NCBI RefSeq assembly: GCF_020520425.1
Contig: NC_079490.1
Location: 2,294,001-2,358,000, forward strand
Reading direction: 5' to 3'
Source: Spinacia oleracea
Taxonomy: Eukaryota > Streptophyta > Magnoliopsida > Caryophyllales > Amaranthaceae
Length of the DNA: 64,000 bases
Of this stretch, positions 44,900-55,439 are shown in pieces; positions within the stretch are counted from its first letter, which is position 1, and each line of letters opens with the position of its first letter. Below the pieces are notes generated by a model that was given only the letters and a program-made list of their open reading frames with translations, was not told the DNA's origin and did no database searches. The position numbers were made by a program, and so were the translations under genes.

Positions 44900-45159
44900 C
44901 ACTACTAGAAATTTGATCACTTCTAGAAATTTGATCATTAATGACAATACAATAATAACGGTAAAAGACGGGACTAACAATCAAATAAGACAGAAATAAC
45001 TGTCGCAAATGTCTTTTTACGACGGAATAATGACGAGATTTTACATCAACGATGCCCCTTTTATGACGGATTGATCCATGTCAGAAAATTCAGCCACCAT
45101 TAACCTTTAACGACGAAATTTCCCATCATTAATAATACGAAGTACAATTTCTTATAATG
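44900..45159 (-). mobile_element. Degenerate CACTA-type MITE next to the gene C promoter
   Basis: Starts CACTACTAGAAATTTG, with a small internal duplication of the end, and ends CAATTTCTTATAATG. It lies 27 bp before the TATA box of gene C. Confidence 0.65.
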
Positions 45160-45186
45160 ACCCCCCCAAAAGTTTAAAGCTCCCTC

Positions 45187-45195
45187 TATATAAAG
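45187..45195 (+). promoter_or_regulatory. TATA box of gene C
   Basis: TATATAAAG, 121 bases before the ATG at 45316, preceded by a seven-base C run (45161-45167) that is expanded in the duplicate. Confidence 0.65.
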
Positions 45196-45315
45196 GGACA
45201 TATAAGGTAGGAGTTACAACTTACAAGCATCAAAGAAGTAAATAGTATTTGTTTTCCTTTTTACCAAATATACTCCATCTATTTCTTTTCTAAGGCCACC
45301 CATAGGAAACCTCCC

Positions 45316-47280
45316 ATGGCGGTCGCTGCCTCATGGTTGATCGTCGCGTTTTTATTGCTTGGCATACACTCCACAGGTATATATCTCTTCCTCCATCCTC
45401 CGTCTAAGGCCGACCATTCTAATTAATGCGGGTGTCTGGTCTCATATATACATATATAATGTGTACAATTTACAATAACTATGAGAATACCCTTAGTATC
45501 CTCTATTAAGGGTGAATTTTATTCACCTGATTTTCACTTATTTTTCAGGAACTTATCTTATATGAACTTAACAAAACTTATTTTAGTTACAAATTGTACT
45601 TGATCAACCCTTATTTTTCCTAAACATATCTCATCTGAATTCACTACAAGAAATTGTACCATTAACGACAGAATATCCCCTCGCTAGGGACAATAGTGAT
45701 GAGATTTCTTGTCGCGAACTCGTCATAAAAGGGGCCCGTCATTGATGGAAAATCTCGTCGTTAACCCGTCGTAAAAGGAATTTGCGACGGTTGTTCCTCT
45801 CTTTATTTGGTTGTTAGCCCTGTCGTAAAAGGATTTTGCGACGGGATTTTTACCCCGTGGTTATTGGTTAGGGTGTGTTCTCTTCATTCTTCAACTTATA
45901 AGGTATGAACTTATCTTATATGAACTTTTCTGAACTTATCTAAATTTATAGGACCTTATTAGAACTTATAGGACCTTATGGCACCTTATTGGAACTTATA
46001 ACACCTTATTAAAATTTATTGGAACTTATCAGAACTTATCTCAACTTATAGGATCTGAAAATAAGGTCCTATAAGTTAAAGATAATAAGGGCTTAGTCAT
46101 TAATGATACAAATTATTGTAGTGATTGAACTGAACTTATTTTCCCTGAAATAAGGTGAACATAACAGAGACTAACTTCAAATGACGATAATTTAACCGAT
46201 GCAGAGGCACAAATTGGAGTATGTTACGGAAGGTTGGGAGATAACCTACCATGCGCAGAAGAAGTGGTTAACCTCTACGAATACTACAACATAGGGGCAA
46301 TGAGACTCTACGAACCCGATTTACCGACACTCGAAGCCCTACAAGGAACCAACATCCAACTCATGTTAGGGGTCCGAAACCAAGACATTTCGTGTATCGG
46401 GTCGGACCAATCGAACGCCGACGATTGGGTCGAGACTAACGTCCTCCCTTACGCTACAACGATCAAGTACATCGCGGTCGGAAACGAGATCAAACCGAAC
46501 AGTACGGAAGCCCCGTGGGTCGAACCAGCGATGCAAAATATTCTACGTACACTAAATGCAAACGGGTTAGGAACCGAAATTAAGGTATCCACGGCGATTG
46601 ATACGGGCTTAATAAAAAACTCGTATCCGCCGTCTAATGCCGAATTTAGTAACTTAACTTACATTACTCCAATCATAAATTTCTTAAGAGTGAATGACTT
46701 TCCATTATTAGTAAACATTCAACCTTACATTGCTTATATGAATGCCCCAAAAGGTAGTATTCCACTTGATTACTTACTATTTAGGGAAACTCATTGTGTG
46801 CTTAATGATACTTATAATGGGGTTAATTTATGTTACAAGAACTTATTTGATGCGATGTATGATGCGATGTATATAGCGACACAAAAAGTTTGTGAGTGTC
46901 ATAATAATAGCAATAAGACACTCTGTCAAGATAAAAAGAGCATGAGTAATTATAAACCGGTTCAACAGGCGGTTTCCGAAAGTGGACAATCATCCGGTAA
47001 ATTCAAGAAGCATCATAGGTTTCCGGTAAACTTTCCGGCGAACTTTCCGGCAAATGGCGACGGCGATGTTGTGACGACGGTGGAAAATGCAAAGACATAC
47101 TACAAGAATTTGATCAAGCATGTGAAAAAAGAAGGTACTCCTTTGAGACCAGGGGCAATTGAGACATACTTATTTGCAATGTTTGATGAGGATAAGAAAC
47201 CCGGGGATGAATCGGAGCGGTTTTATGGGCTTTTTACTAATGATGGACACCCTAAGTATGGAAAACTTGATTTTAGCTGA
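45316..47280 (+). CDS. Gene C: divergent GH17 beta-1,3-glucanase-like protein, 2 exons
   Basis: Exon 1 is 45316-45376 (signal peptide MAVAASWLIVAFLLLGIHST). Exon 2 is 46205-47280. The intron is GT-AG, phase 1, and the product is 378 residues. The mature chain begins near AQIGVCYGRLGDNLP. The acid/base Glu115 is kept (AVGNE). The nucleophile region reads VSESGQSSGK: Glu279 is kept, but the W-P of the family signature SESGWPS is gone. Two insertions stand out, a Cys-containing loop at about 249-269 (VCECHNNSNKTLC) and a basic/Pro-rich loop at about 285-306 (FKKHHRFPVNFPANFPAN). It ends KYGKLDFS. It shares its clade with gene B and the 53-kb pseudogene. The open frame is intact, so a changed or non-catalytic (lectin-like) role is possible; that is inference. 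Confidence 0.88.
45642..46123 (+). mobile_element. CACTA-type MITE with nested insert, in the gene C intron
   Basis: Starts CACTACAAGAAATTGTACC and ends CAAATTATTGTAGTG. Between about 45888 and 46094 it is interrupted by about 200 bp of foreign sequence with repeated GAACTTATAGGACCTTAT units. It fills most of the gene C intron. Confidence 0.7.
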
Positions 47281-47617
47281 TAGTAGCTAGTAGAGCTGTC
47301 AAAACAGGTTATCAGGTTGGATGCGGACCGGGTCATCTCAGGTCATGATCATGTCGAGTCGGGTCACTTTATTATTTGGGTACAAGTCGAGTTCGGTTGG
47401 GTTTGTTTTCGGATCACAAGGTGAGTTTCCAACAGTTTCCCCATATATGTGGCGAGTCCATTATTCTTACTAAACATGTCACTTATGATGTGTGCGTGTG
47501 TTCGTGTGTGCGTGTTGTATGTGAAATTGGACATATGATGTAATAAGTATTATATATAGAACATCTTTTCATGTTTGTTGGAGTGGAACTTTGTTGAGGG
47601 ATGAATTAAATAAAAAA
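47281..47617. other. Downstream of gene C, no feature recognised
   Basis: Probable 3' untranslated region, then GGGTC-rich low-complexity sequence. Confidence 0.5.
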
Positions 47618-47629
47618 TTATGATTTTCA

Positions 47630-47750
47630 TCTTTGTTGTAAACTTAACCTTATTATAATAGCGTTCATCTTTGTTGAAAACTTAACCTTATTATAATAGC
47701 GTTCATCTTTATTGAAAACTTAACCTTATTATAATAGCGTTCATCTTGAC
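47630..47750. repeat. Tandem repeat, unit about 38 bp, three copies
   Basis: The unit GTTCATCTTTGTTGAAAACT followed by TAACCTTATTATAATAGC is repeated three times with one or two changes. Non-coding. Confidence 0.8.
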
Positions 47751-47761
47751 ATATATCTTTG

Positions 47762-48108
47762 GGGTGATGATAAAGGTGGCAAGTTGCGACAACATTTAGT
47801 TGTCACAATCATACGTGTCGCAGTTTAATTGGTACATATAGGTGCCACATGCATAGACTATGTGTCATCACAATATTTTTACTATCAATTCAATATTTTT
47901 ACTATAAAAATATGTAAATAAGGTAGTCGATATAAAGAAGGAAACAAATTATAATATTAAGATTTTTCTACCTTTTTTGAAACATATATAATAGATTATA
48001 TAAGTTAAATATTTTAGTTTCCAATTTAAATCATGACACATAAACATGTCATGTCATCATTATGACACGGCTTTAAAGGTCGCATGTTACGACCTTTATC
48101 ATTTTTCG
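47762..48108 (-). mobile_element. MULE-type MITE (GATAAAGGT ends)
   Basis: The inverted ends are GATGATAAAGGTGGCAAG and TTACGACCTTTATCATT. The exact 9-bp duplication ATATCTTTG lies at 47753-47761 and 48109-48117. It is a reverse-orientation sister of 26829-27214. Confidence 0.82.
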
Positions 48109-48403
48109 ATATCTTTGATCTATTATGAATTTATAAAGCTTCTATACCTAGAGAATAAAATGAAACAAGGCTAGGTTACTGGTTAGTCTTCTTTCAAGAC
48201 AAAATCCTATTTTTATGCAGGAGATCGAATAAGTTTATGAATGTAGTCTTTGGACGTGATTAAATTTGATTTTGAAAGAGATCAAATACTTCTATTTAAT
48301 TAACTTTTCAATAATGCCTTACCAAACTTCTTGTTATATATAAACACGTAGGAAATTAAAACTCATACTACATTCAGTTCGATCTGTGATTAATTGTAAG
48401 ATA

Positions 48404-48689
48404 CTTCTTCCGTATTTATTTAAGAGATACACTTGGTTGGACACGGGTATTAAGAAAAAAAATTGAATGAAATAAAGTAATTAAACAAGTGGGATTGAGT
48501 AGATATTTTAATACGTAAAACAAGTGGGGACCATGTCATTTTAGGGGTGAGGGGTGGGTTGGGGTGTAGATAGATTATTTAATTAGATGGTGGGGTTGAT
48601 AAGTTACTAAAAATGACAAGTGTATATCCTAAATAAATACTATACGGCCGGAAAAAACAAGTGTATCTCTTAAATAAATACAGAGGGAG
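48404..48689. mobile_element. Stowaway-type (Tc1/mariner) MITE
   Basis: The ends CTTCTTCCGTATTTATTTAA and TTAAATAAATACAGAGGGAG are inverted, with TA on each side (48402-48403 and 48690-48691). An inner inverted pair is AGAGATACACTTG / CAAGTGTATCTCT. Confidence 0.75.
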
Positions 48690-48901
48690 TATGTAAAAAC
48701 TCAATTGCATTCACGTACTATACGTCGACGTTTAGTAGACATATTGGTCCCAACTCCCAAGTACACAGTAAACACAACCCACAAAATTATGCAAGTGGTA
48801 GGAAGCCATCGATCTTCAAGTGGAGGGCAATACAAGGTTCCACACATTTTCCACTACTTGTTGAAGAACTTGTTCAACACTTCGGAGTAAGGAGTACATA
48901 A

Positions 48902-49165
48902 CTATTACAAGAAATTGTACTATTAACGACGGGAAACCTCATCGCTAAAATTGGATTTTCTGACGCGAACCTGTTATAAAAGGGTCTGTCATTGATCGAA
49001 AATCCCGTCGTTAGCTCGTTGTAAAAGGCATAAACGACTACTGCTCCTGTCCTTATTTGGTTGTTAGCCCCGTCGCAAAATGACTTTTAGGACGAGATTT
49101 TTAACCCTTCATTATTGGGTTGTCATTAATGGTCAAAAATCCCGTCGCAAACTACAAGAAATTGC
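48902..49165 (+). mobile_element. CACTA-type MITE upstream of gene D, with a partial extra end
   Basis: TTACAAGAAATTGTACTATT start with family core. The right part runs into a short second copy of the core and of the ACTACAAGAAATTGCAC end at 49132-49165, suggesting a nested or rearranged insertion. Confidence 0.6.
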
Positions 49166-49172
49166 ACATTTG

Positions 49173-49436
49173 CACTACAAGAAATTATACCATTAACGAC
49201 GGGATTTGGAAATCCCGTCGCTAAAGGCCAATAATAGTGGTATTTGCTATCCCGAACCCGTCATAAAAAGGGGCCGCCATTGATGGAAAATCACGTCATT
49301 AGCCCATCGTAAAAGGCATTTGCGATGGTTGTTCCCGTCTTTATTTGGTTGTTATTCCCGCCGCAAAAGACTTTTACGACGTGATTTTTGACCTGTCGTT
49401 ATTGGGTTGTCATTAGTGATATTAATTCTTGTTGTG
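49173..49436 (+). mobile_element. CACTA-type MITE upstream of gene D
   Basis: Starts CACTACAAGAAATTATACC and ends ATTAATTCTTGTTGTG. It is directly next to the preceding copy, about 150 bp upstream of the gene D TATA box. Confidence 0.75.
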
Positions 49437-49528
49437 TTGGATCAATATTGCTAAAACATTTTTGTGGAAATTAAAAGAATTAATCACAATCCATGTACGT
49501 CCATGAGTATTATTTGTGTTTTGGAACC

Positions 49529-49548
49529 ATTGACTTGGTAGTTGACCT
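49529..49548 (+). promoter_or_regulatory. Two W-box motifs in the gene D promoter
   Basis: TTGACT and TTGACC lie 12 bases apart, about 45-60 bp before the TATA box. TTGAC(C/T) is the WRKY-binding core common in pathogen-induced glucanase promoters. Short motifs occur by chance, so the role is a suggestion. Confidence 0.4.
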
Positions 49549-49586
49549 GATAATTCAAGCTTATGTTCTCACACTGCTATTGCTTC

Positions 49587-49595
49587 TATATAAAG
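49587..49595 (+). promoter_or_regulatory. TATA box of gene D
   Basis: TATATAAAG, 74 bases before the ATG at 49661. Confidence 0.65.
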
Positions 49596-49660
49596 AGCCA
49601 TATACAAAGGACATTAAGCTATCAAGTAAATCAATACTTCAAAATTTTCGATATTTTTCC

Positions 49661-51231
49661 ATGGCTGTCCTAAGCAACAATCCTCACAAGGCTATTGCCG
49701 CGACATTGTTCATCGTGGCATTCGTATCGCTTAGTCTGCACTTTACAGGTATCTTTTTCCCTATCCCTATCCCTTATCACTATTTTCACGAGATGAACCC
49801 TGGTTTTGTGAATTTTAGTTGAAGCAAGCTAAGTCATATTACGTATTACTCCGTATTATTTTAGGACTTCGTATTAATTAAAGATATTATAAAAATGCGA
49901 GAGGTAATAACTAATAAGGTGTTAATAACCGGTCAGGATTGAGAAAAATATTATTTTCCGGCCAAGTCCGGTCCAAATCCCTTTAAAATAGAGTTTTGGA
50001 CCAGATGAGGTGCATTTCACTAAATTTATTGTGCTTGTCGTGTCATGCATGTCTTATCATATTTTTTCCAAAAAAAAAAAAAATATGTGGTCTACCTAAG
50101 CCCGATCTACGACTTTGTGACCGTGCTTTTTTATTTATGTCATTTCCGGCCGTGTTTTTCGTATCCGTATCCGACCGTGCTTTTCGTTTCCGTATCGTGC
50201 CGTACCTCGGCCCAGAGGCATCTTTGCTTATGTACTGCAAAGCTTGTACTAATTCCTATTGACAATTTATTGTAGATGCACAAGTTGGAGTATGCTATGG
50301 AATGCTTGGAGACAACTTACCTACCGAAAAAGATGTAGTGCACCTCTACAAATCCAACGGCATAAGGGCAATGAGACTCTATAGTCCTAACTTAGCAACT
50401 CTCCAAGCCCTACAAGGCTCGGGCATTAAACTCATGCTAGATGTACCGAACGAAACGGTCCCATCCCTCGCGTCATCCGATCCATCATCGGCGATGCAAT
50501 GGGTCACGACTTATGTCGTCCCCTTTGCATCGTCGATTAAATACATCGTCGTAGGGAACGAGATTCACCCGTCCGATAAACAAGCCTCCTCGGTCTTACC
50601 CGCCATGCAAAATGTTCTAAATGCACTCAAACAAAACAAATTAGGAGACCTAATTAAGGTTTCTACGTCAATTGATACAACCCTAATCGTAAACTCGTAC
50701 CCGCCATCCGACGGTCAATTTAACGACACGTCGTCGTCGTATACCGCCCCGATAATAAAGTTTTTATCCACTAATAAATCCCCCTTGTTAGTGAACGTGT
50801 ACACTTATTTTGCTTACGTTAGTAACCAGCGCGATATTAGCCTTAATTACGCGTTATTTACCTCCCCCGGGACCGTGGTTACCGACCCTAATAACAACAA
50901 GAATTACAAAAACTTGTTCGATGCAATGGTAGACTCGGTGTACGCGGCGCTGGCGAAGGCCGGTGCGCCGAACACGGCCGTCGTGGTGTCAGAAACCGGA
51001 TGGCCGTCGGACGGCGGTGACGCGGCTACGGTGAATAATGCGGGGACTTATTATAGGAACTTGATTAATCATGTGGAGCAAGGGACTCCTTTAAGACCAG
51101 GGCAGGCTATTGAGACATACTTGTTTGCAATGTTTGATGAGGATAAGAAAATTGGGGCTAATACTGAGCGCAATTTTGGACTTTTTACTCCCACTAAGCA
51201 TCCTAAATATGGCCAACTCAACTTTAGTTGA
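49661..51231 (+). CDS. Gene D: secreted GH17 beta-1,3-glucanase, 2 exons
   Basis: Exon 1 is 49661-49748 (signal peptide MAVLSNNPHKAIAATLFIVA). Exon 2 is 50276-51231. The intron is GT-AG, phase 1, and the product is 347 residues. The mature chain begins near AQVGVCYGMLGDNLPTEKDV. The acid/base is Glu125 (VVGNE) and the nucleophile is Glu269 (VSETGWPSDGG). It ends KYGQLNFS with no propeptide or CBM43. All family hallmarks are intact, so it is expected to be an active apoplastic endo-beta-1,3-glucanase of the PR-2 type, most like gene A. Long poly-A and Pol III-like sequences lie in the intron but no complete transposon was delimited there. Confidence 0.93.
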
Positions 51232-51296
51232 TAAGAACTCTTTTTTTTCCCCAATTATTCCAACTTTCTTTTCTTTTGTTATAAAAATTAAATGTT

Positions 51297-51465
51297 TTTT
51301 TTGTGTGTGTACCACCCGGTTCACCTTTATGGCTAATCCGGATTCGGGGCGAGTTCTGAGTGGATATGTTTCATTCCCCTCCCAATTGTTGTTGCGGGGG
51401 ATCGAACACGGGTCCTCCCTACCAAGTTCAGCCTCAATCACCACTGAACCAACAATCAATTGGTA
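51297..51465 (-). mobile_element. tRNA-derived SINE family 1, downstream of gene D
   Basis: Reverse copy carrying GATCGAACACGGGTCCTCCC (B box) and CACTGAACCAAC (A box) in complement, with a T run on the left. No convincing long flanking duplication was found, so the limits are approximate. Confidence 0.75.
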
Positions 51466-51479
51466 TAACACGTTTGCCG

Positions 51480-51660
51480 GTTATGATGAACATTTTACGT
51501 ATGTATTTGTATTTCACAATGAAGTTTAAGATTGAAGTATGAGATATAAAATGTTATGTTTCCCCTTTTTTTTTTTTGTTGGATTCATTTTAATATCTAT
51601 ATATGTTTTATCACCAATGAAACGAGGCATTTTTAGGGGCTACCCTATTTGTTTCAACGT
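51480..51660 (+). repeat. Gene D 3' flank, paralogous to 43655-43845
   Basis: Diverged copy of the sequence upstream of gene C, including GAAACGAGGCATTTTTAGGGG. It is evidence that the cluster grew by duplication of gene-plus-flank units. Confidence 0.55.
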
Positions 51661-51927
51661 ATTTTGACTTATTTAGTTCAGATACGTTCAGCAAAAACAA
51701 GGCTTTTTCCATATTATTAAACACGCATATAAATAGTTCTTTTCTGCAAAAATAAGTTCGAATAATTAAGTTAATTTCATACAAGTTCAGTTATACTAAA
51801 CACAGCTTTATACTTCGTACATAGTAACTATGTTATAGAAGTTCATACAAATATAGGAGGAGAATTTGAATGTGTGATCCATCTATTATGTAATAAGTAC
51901 TTCCGTTATTACTCCATACGTAACCAA

Positions 51928-52092
51928 TTGTCTGTTAATTCAGTAGTGATTGAGGCTGAATTTAATAGGGCGAACCGCGTGTTCGGTCCCCGCAACAATT
52001 GGGAGGGGACTGCAAGTCTGCAACCTAGCTATCCACCTAAAACTCCCCCCGAATCCGAATTAACCCTAAGGGTGAACCAGATAGTTAAAAAA
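51928..52092 (+). mobile_element. Old tRNA-derived SINE family 1 copy
   Basis: TGTCTGTTAATTCAGTAGTG start, GTGTTCGGTCCCC B box and CCCTAAGGGTGAACCAG end. It is more diverged than its sisters. Confidence 0.7.
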
Positions 52093-52544
52093 ATAATTAT
52101 TACTATATACGTAGTACATCTTTGTCATTTACTTAGTAAATGCAAGAATCTTTGTAAAGAATCTTTGTAAAGACAAACATCATCGTATTAATTTTGTTTT
52201 TAGCATAATTTTGTGGACTAAAATATGAGAGTGGGTCGTAGGTTATCAACTTATCACTTTGCTATGGACTTTCTAAGACAGACATTCACATAAATTTATT
52301 TACAATAATTCAAAATTCTAGATATTATTTTTTGATGCGTACTAGACATCTTTTATTAGTGAAAATGATGATGATTTTGTTTCATATGTTACTGAAAGAT
52401 GTTGATTGATAACGTTATACAACTATTCAGCATATCAAGATCATCGGATCATTTCAAATATATATATATAAAAAAAAACTCATACGTAAAGAAAATAATA
52501 ATGAACAATTATATCATGTACTTTAATTCCGGCATATATAAGGG

Positions 52545-52590
<46 letters not shown>

Positions 52591-53126
52591 CCCTTATATA
52601 TGATAATGAATGGTGAGGATGAGAGTTCTCACCATAAGAGTGGTTCTCACCATAGGGTGGTTCTCATGTGAACCTATATATATATATATATGAGGACTAT
52701 CATTTTGGTGGGCATTTTTTTAAGGAAACATCTATAGTGGGTAAAGAATCAACGTAGTAGTACAATATATGTAAAAGAAAGGGAAGAAAATAAAATAGTA
52801 GTATAATTAGGGAACAAATTAATAAAAATATAAGTGGGCTAAAAATCTAACTTTAATTAGCTATGGAGAATATTTAATTGCTTAATATTAAACTTTAGTC
52901 TACCACCTTACTATTTACCAAAAAAATAAAATAAATTATCCATTATAATCTCCATATCAAATTAATTTAAAACATAAAAATTAATCTAGTTTAATTAGAT
53001 AACTTTATTATTTAACGATTATTTTCGTTTTTGGTTTACTAGTTAAATTTAGTTGCATATATTCCTACAAAAATAAAACTAATCGCCAAAAAATGTAAAT
53101 TACAAACAACAATTTCAAATCACGCA
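52093..53126. other. Intergenic, with an AT palindrome and terminal motifs of a minisatellite element
   Basis: 52530-52605 is a palindrome: CATATATAAGGGAAATATAT, a TA run, then its mirror ATATTTCCCTTATATATG. About 52615-52680 carries GGTTCTCACCAT repeats resembling the ends of the 38294-39988 element. The rest is AT-rich without genes. Confidence 0.55.
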
Positions 53127-53412
53127 TGATATGAATTACACCAAAATTGTTAAGCGTCCGGTCAAAATTGTGTCGTCAAAAAGAGGATACCCTTCGGGTG
53201 GCGGATTTCACCACCGTCCAGTGGATTTTCCGGCGGGTGCTTCGGACGGTGGAGGTGTTACGACGGTGGAAAATGCGAAGACGTTCTACACCAATTTGAT
53301 CAAGCATGTGAAAGGAGGTAGTCCTTTGAGGCCAGGGGTGCCAATTGAGTCGTACTTGTTCGCAATGTTTGATGAGAATGAGAAACAATATATATTTAGA
53401 GAGGTGAATTAA
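53127..53412 (+). pseudogene. 3' fragment of a GH17 glucanase gene (gene B/C clade)
   Basis: The frame from about 53131 encodes only the last third of a glucanase. The nucleophile motif has decayed to [11 protein letters not shown], with the catalytic Glu replaced by Lys. A short His/Pro-rich loop ([16 protein letters not shown]) follows, then the conserved [19 protein letters not shown] and [11 protein letters not shown]. The usual KYG C terminus is replaced by a few unrelated residues before the stop. No upstream exons are present. The loop places it with genes B and C. It is non-functional as an enzyme. Confidence 0.85.
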
Positions 53413-53633
53413 TGAATCGAGACTCTCAATAAACTACTGGGGATCAGGCTCGTTCAACAAAATTATTGTTGTTACTAATCTCGTTAGACAGGCTTTAGTT
53501 TTCATGATGGGTGTGCATGTACGTGCGTATGTTCGTGTAAGTGTGTAACCCGGATGTACTCGACCTTGTCATGCTAAATTAATAGACCAATTACATGCAT
53601 ATCTCCCTGGTGACCAATTACATGTTCGTGTAA

Positions 53634-53940
53634 GAGCAACTCCAATGGTTGAGAAAAAGGACTAGCTTGCAAATATTAAAATGTTAAGCTAGTAGCTAGA
53701 CCGACCATTGTTGTACATTTTCTAAATTAGCTTTGTTTGGCCAATTAGCTTTGTAGAGATAATTAGCTTGAAAATATGTCAGACACATATTTTTCTTGAA
53801 AACGTAAATAAAATACAAAAAAATAATAATTTAGAAGTATCTAACCAATGGATTAACAAGTGGCTGAAAATTGTATAGCTTAAAAAGTTGATGTGGCATT
53901 CCAAGTTATAAAATGATTTAGCCAACCATTGGAGTTGCTC
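53634..53940. mobile_element. Harbinger (Tourist-like) MITE
   Basis: The inverted ends are GAGCAACTCCAATGGTTGA and CAACCATTGGAGTTGCTC. The 3-bp duplication TAA lies at 53631-53633 and 53941-53943. These ends are typical of PIF/Harbinger MITEs. It is 307 bp. Confidence 0.85.
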
Positions 53941-53974
53941 TAAGTGCGTCTGTTATGACAGTTACGTACGTTAT

Positions 53975-54182
53975 TGGTGTAATGGTATTTCAAAAGGCGA
54001 AATTCTCGTCCTCAGGGTCACCGCCCTACCACTTGAGCATCGCGATGCTAAATGAATTAAACAAATTACACATACGACTAAGTTATGACGGTTTGTTGAT
54101 TACGTAATTAGTCTAATAATATTTTAAAAGGCGAAATCCTCGCCTCACCGGCCCCACTGCCCGACCACTTGAGGATCGTGAA
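53975..54182. repeat. Diverged direct repeat of about 70 bp
   Basis: AAAAGGCGAAATTCTCGTCC at about 53990 and AAAAGGCGAAATCCTCGCC at about 54126 are each followed by an ACCACTTGAG(C/G)ATCG segment. Confidence 0.6.
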
Positions 54183-54309
54183 GGAGGTACGTAAGTTGCA
54201 ATATGAGCCGCAATTATTAAATTTACAAAGTGTTATGTTTTCGTAAGCATAGTGGTTTTTTTTTTTTTTTTTTTTTTCAAATATAAGGAGAATGATATAT
54301 TGTAGCAAA

Positions 54310-54542
54310 AAATAATGTACACATTGACGTCGTACCATAATGACGTCATCCACTTTGTATCATCAGTCAATTAATTTCCTCCTCCTATTTGTATATCACC
54401 TGCTTCTTATCCATTTATTCAAATTTTCGACCATTTATCAATAACGAATAGATCAGATAATTGGATATCCATTTTATATTTTTATCCTTAATTAATCACA
54501 ACCATTACTTGAAAGAAAAAGAAACATTGTGCTAGTTCGGAA
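54310..54542 (+). other. Old paralogue of the duplicated block (left part)
   Basis: TGACGTCGTACCATAATGACGTCATCC with TCATCAGTCAATTAA resembles 41098-41162 in copy 1. Together with 55440-56278 it suggests an older, diverged third copy of the block. Confidence 0.45.
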
Positions 54543-55129
54543 TAGGGATGGAAATGGGTGGGATTTGGGTCGGGTGGAGCATCACCCGCATTCATCATCC
54601 GCTTCCATCCGCTCCACCCGGTCCATCCGTCACCCGCTTTACTCATCACCCGCATTCCGTCCATCCATCACCCGCGGGTGAACCGGGTGGATCGGGTGAT
54701 ATTCGGGTGAAAATTATTAACTATTAAAAATTCACCATCTAATAATATGCATAATAATTTACGAAAAGAAAAAGGTTACATACCTTCACTTATTTCTAAA
54801 ACATATAATTAGTTCTTATCACGCATAACTTATAACCAAAAAAGAAAATTAAATAAGCACTAACATTAATACATAATGGATTTATACACATTTTATGTTT
54901 AAATATTAATATAAATAATATATTTAAAATAAATGGGTGACGGATCGGGTGATAAACGGGTGATGGATCGAGTGATGGATAAAAAAACATCACCCGCATC
55001 CGACCCGCATCCATCACCCGCTTCACCCATCACCCGCTTTTCATCCATTTAATTCGGGTTTTCACCCATTTAATTATAGCGGGTGACCGCGCGGGTTAAT
55101 GGATCATCCACTGGATATTTCCATCCCTA
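54543..55129. mobile_element. hAT-type MITE rich in CACCCGC motifs
   Basis: The inverted ends are TAGGGATGGAAATGGG and ATTTCCATCCCTA. The exact 8-bp duplication GTTCGGAA lies at 54535-54542 and 55130-55137. The interior is full of CATCACCCGC / GCGGGTGATG repeats in both orientations. It is 587 bp. Confidence 0.85.
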
Positions 55130-55439
55130 GTTCGGAATGGAGGGATTAGATAATACAGAGTATGGAGCCCATGCGTTGGCAACTTGGCACTGATGACAAA
55201 CAATGGAGGCGCAACCTTCGCTATACATGCACTGGAACCCGACTAGGTTTTTTTGTTTTGTTTTTATTTTTTGTACTTTTACTATACATCCATGAAAAAA
55301 AAACACATCAAACCATTTTCTATTATTATATTGGACAAATATAATTCGAGGACAAGGAGGAAAATAACAAATGCAAGAAATAAATATCCTCAAATTATCT
55401 CACTATCGCTATTGACAAGTGAGTAGTGACTTTTTATTT

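Larger units (their letters stand above)
39521..45487. repeat. Segmental duplication, copy 1
   Basis: This block is repeated nearly base for base at 56279-64000, including the minisatellite end, a MULE-like element, two CACTA MITEs, the gene C promoter and gene C exon 1. Copy 2 carries two extra insertions (about 56821-57409 and 57467-58594). The high identity implies a recent duplication. Confidence 0.93.
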
